DNA of 64,000 bases from the NCBI GenBank assembly GCA_013399855.1, contig VXAY01002384.1:1068715-1132714 (forward strand). The letters run 5' to 3'. Below, one piece after another: positions 62,722 through 64,000 of the stretch. Numbering within the stretch: position 1 is the first letter of the stretch; the number at the start of each line of letters is the position of its first letter. The notes under the pieces are model-generated. The model saw nothing but the letters and a program-made list of their open reading frames with translations. It was not told the DNA's origin and did not search any database. Made by a program: the position numbers and the translations under genes. The DNA comes from Oxyruncus cristatus (taxonomy: Eukaryota; Chordata; Aves; Passeriformes; Cotingidae).

Positions 62722-63156
62722 CTGCTCTTTCATTTTTTGGGGGGTTTGTGGTTTTTTCATACAAGACCTGACAGGAGCTTTGGGAGTCTTTGAATGAGTT
62801 GGAGTATTAACCTGCTTTTCCTGAGTTGTGGGAAGTTTTGACTGTCCTGTCTCTTAAGCACCAAAGCCAAAGATGTGGCGGGTAGGAGCAGGCTCAGGTT
62901 TTACCAGCACAGCTGGGCCTGGGGCTCCCCAGCCCTGTNCTGCTCTTTCATTTTTTGGGGGGTTTGTGGTTTTTTCATACAAGACCTGACAGGAGCTTTG
63001 GGAGTCTTTGAATGAGTTGGAGTATTAACCTGCTTTTCCTGAGTTGTGGGAAGTTTTGACTGTCCTGTCTCTTAAGCACCAAAGCCAGAGATGTGGCGGG
63101 TAGGAGCAGGCTCAGGTTTTACCAGCACAGCTGGGCCTGGGGCTCCCCAGCCCTGT
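62722..63156. repeat. 217-bp direct duplication separated by a single N
   Basis: Copy 1 (62722-62938) and copy 2 (62940-63156) are identical except for one base (AAAGCCAAAG versus AAAGCCAGAG), with one ambiguous base N at 62939 between them. The N exactly at the junction points to an assembly join in which overlapping contig ends or two haplotypes were placed side by side. A real tandem duplication is the alternative. Copy 2 continues into unique sequence with a further short repeat of GGGGCTCCCCAGCCCT (63141-63174). Confidence 0.95.
62939..62939. other. Ambiguous base or minimal assembly gap (N)
   Basis: The only N in the window. It lies exactly between two near-identical 217-bp copies, so it is better read as a scaffold join than as an uncertain base call. 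Confidence 0.9.
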
Positions 63157-64000
63157 TGGGGCTCCCCAGCCCTGGCCAGGCCCTGTGATCACACGAGGTA
63201 CAATAGGCAGGGCTGTACCCACAGCTGGGAAAATGCTCCACTGGTGACTTTGGGGACTGTGTGTGTGGACTGATTTATGATCCTCAAGTGTGTTGTGCAG
63301 TAGCTCTTTTTTTCCCCAGACAAGGCAATTCAGCTTCAAACATATCTGTCTTATTTATAAGCAGTTTAAACTTTACACTCAAGTTATTTTCTTCTCTTTC
63401 CCCAAGCTCATAATTTAAGGGGAAAAACCATCAAAAATAAGTACATAACATAGCAGAATACAAACCCTTAAAAACTAGCAGAACCTTCAGTCTCTGCTTG
63501 TTTTCCTTTATGGTATTTTGTTTTATTAATAAGGCTGCCTATGTATTCATGACAAAATAAGAAAGCTATTTCCAATGAAACAGACAAGTCTTTGTTAGAC
63601 ATCAAATATAACTAATATTTGATGTCATAAATATTAATGACTTTCATGTCTTCAGATACTTTAGAATCAATTCCAAACATTTTTGTTTTGATTCACTTTT
63701 ATTTATTTTCTCACACCGAACTGGTAGAAGAAATTTTCCCTCTGTTTTTCTGGGAACAATCTATCAAGTTCTGCAGCCTCCTTTTCTATTTGCATTAAGA
63801 TGTTGTTCAGTGTGTTTTACATGGCTGTATCTGCACACCCAGGCAAAATTAGCAGTTAGTGTGGCGTGACAGAAATGCACATATGATGGCCACCAGTTCA
63901 GCTGTCATTAGAACTGATGCTGGAATTTCCTGGCAAAAAAACAGGAATTAAGAGAGGCAGGGCTTTAACTGGACGTTTAACAGACCATGTTTTCTGTGGG
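63157..64000. other. Unique non-coding sequence at the right edge
   Basis: AT-rich sequence without a supported gene. Its only notable structure is the perfect hairpin at 63598-63626. Confidence 0.4.
63598..63626. repeat. Perfect 12-bp hairpin, 5-base loop
   Basis: GACATCAAATAT (63598-63609) pairs exactly with ATATTTGATGTC (63615-63626) around AACTA. No T-run follows it and birds do not use intrinsic terminators, so a terminator reading does not apply. It may be a cruciform-prone site or a remnant of a small inverted-repeat element. Confidence 0.75.

Noticed and set aside
62005..62760. 251-codon open frame on the - strand
   Set aside because: It is antisense to a CR1 element whose real orientation is +; CR1 3' regions commonly leave open frames on the wrong strand.
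63598..63626. Rho-independent terminator
   Set aside because: The stem is AT-rich with no following T-run, and the DNA is avian, where such terminators do not operate.

Overview
The window looks like nuclear DNA from a bird, probably a neoavian and possibly a songbird. The evidence is four clear 5'-truncated CR1 LINE copies plus a CR1 3' stub with the typical avian 3' end, avian-type endogenous-retrovirus LTRs, low overall repeat density, no Alu or L1, and mostly AT-rich unique DNA with short GC-richer patches. There is no prokaryotic gene organisation. Nearly all open frames longer than 60 codons look like chance frames or antisense shadows of CR1.

The window appears to be mostly intronic or intergenic. 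The best gene evidence is on the + strand. A 104-bp internal exon at 4967-5070 has a strong pyrimidine tract and AG before it, and a perfect AG|GTAAG donor after it. It holds a short upstream ORF and then a start codon that opens 15 codons, ending in phase 1. About 4.1 kb downstream a second exon candidate begins at 9210. It has a strong acceptor, continues the same phase, and has an uncertain 3' end (a GC-type donor at 9332 or weaker GT donors). I do not recognise the protein. A third, weaker candidate (22822-22890) is an ATG followed by a signal-peptide-like segment that runs into a perfect CAG|GTAAGA donor.

Repeats from left to right: CR1 (-) at about 8373-8728; CR1 (-) at about 16967-17276; an LTR-like element (+) at about 19342-19831; a solo LTR (+) at 25496-26057; CR1 (-) at about 36884-37490; an LTR-like element (-) at about 45686-45950; a CR1 3' stub (+) at 55162-55196; and CR1 (+) at about 62117-62706. 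Immediately after the last one, a 217-bp segment occurs twice on either side of a single N at 62939. This is most likely an assembly join with a false duplication.

Other structure includes a cluster of overlapping perfect inverted repeats in a locally CpG-richer patch (21972-22290), a 29-bp perfect hairpin at 63598, a consensus CArG/SRF box about 1.75 kb upstream of the first coding exon, and a G-quadruplex-type tandem at the end of the solo LTR. I found no convincing rRNA, tRNA, CRISPR or complete protein-coding gene, and no clear new biological system.
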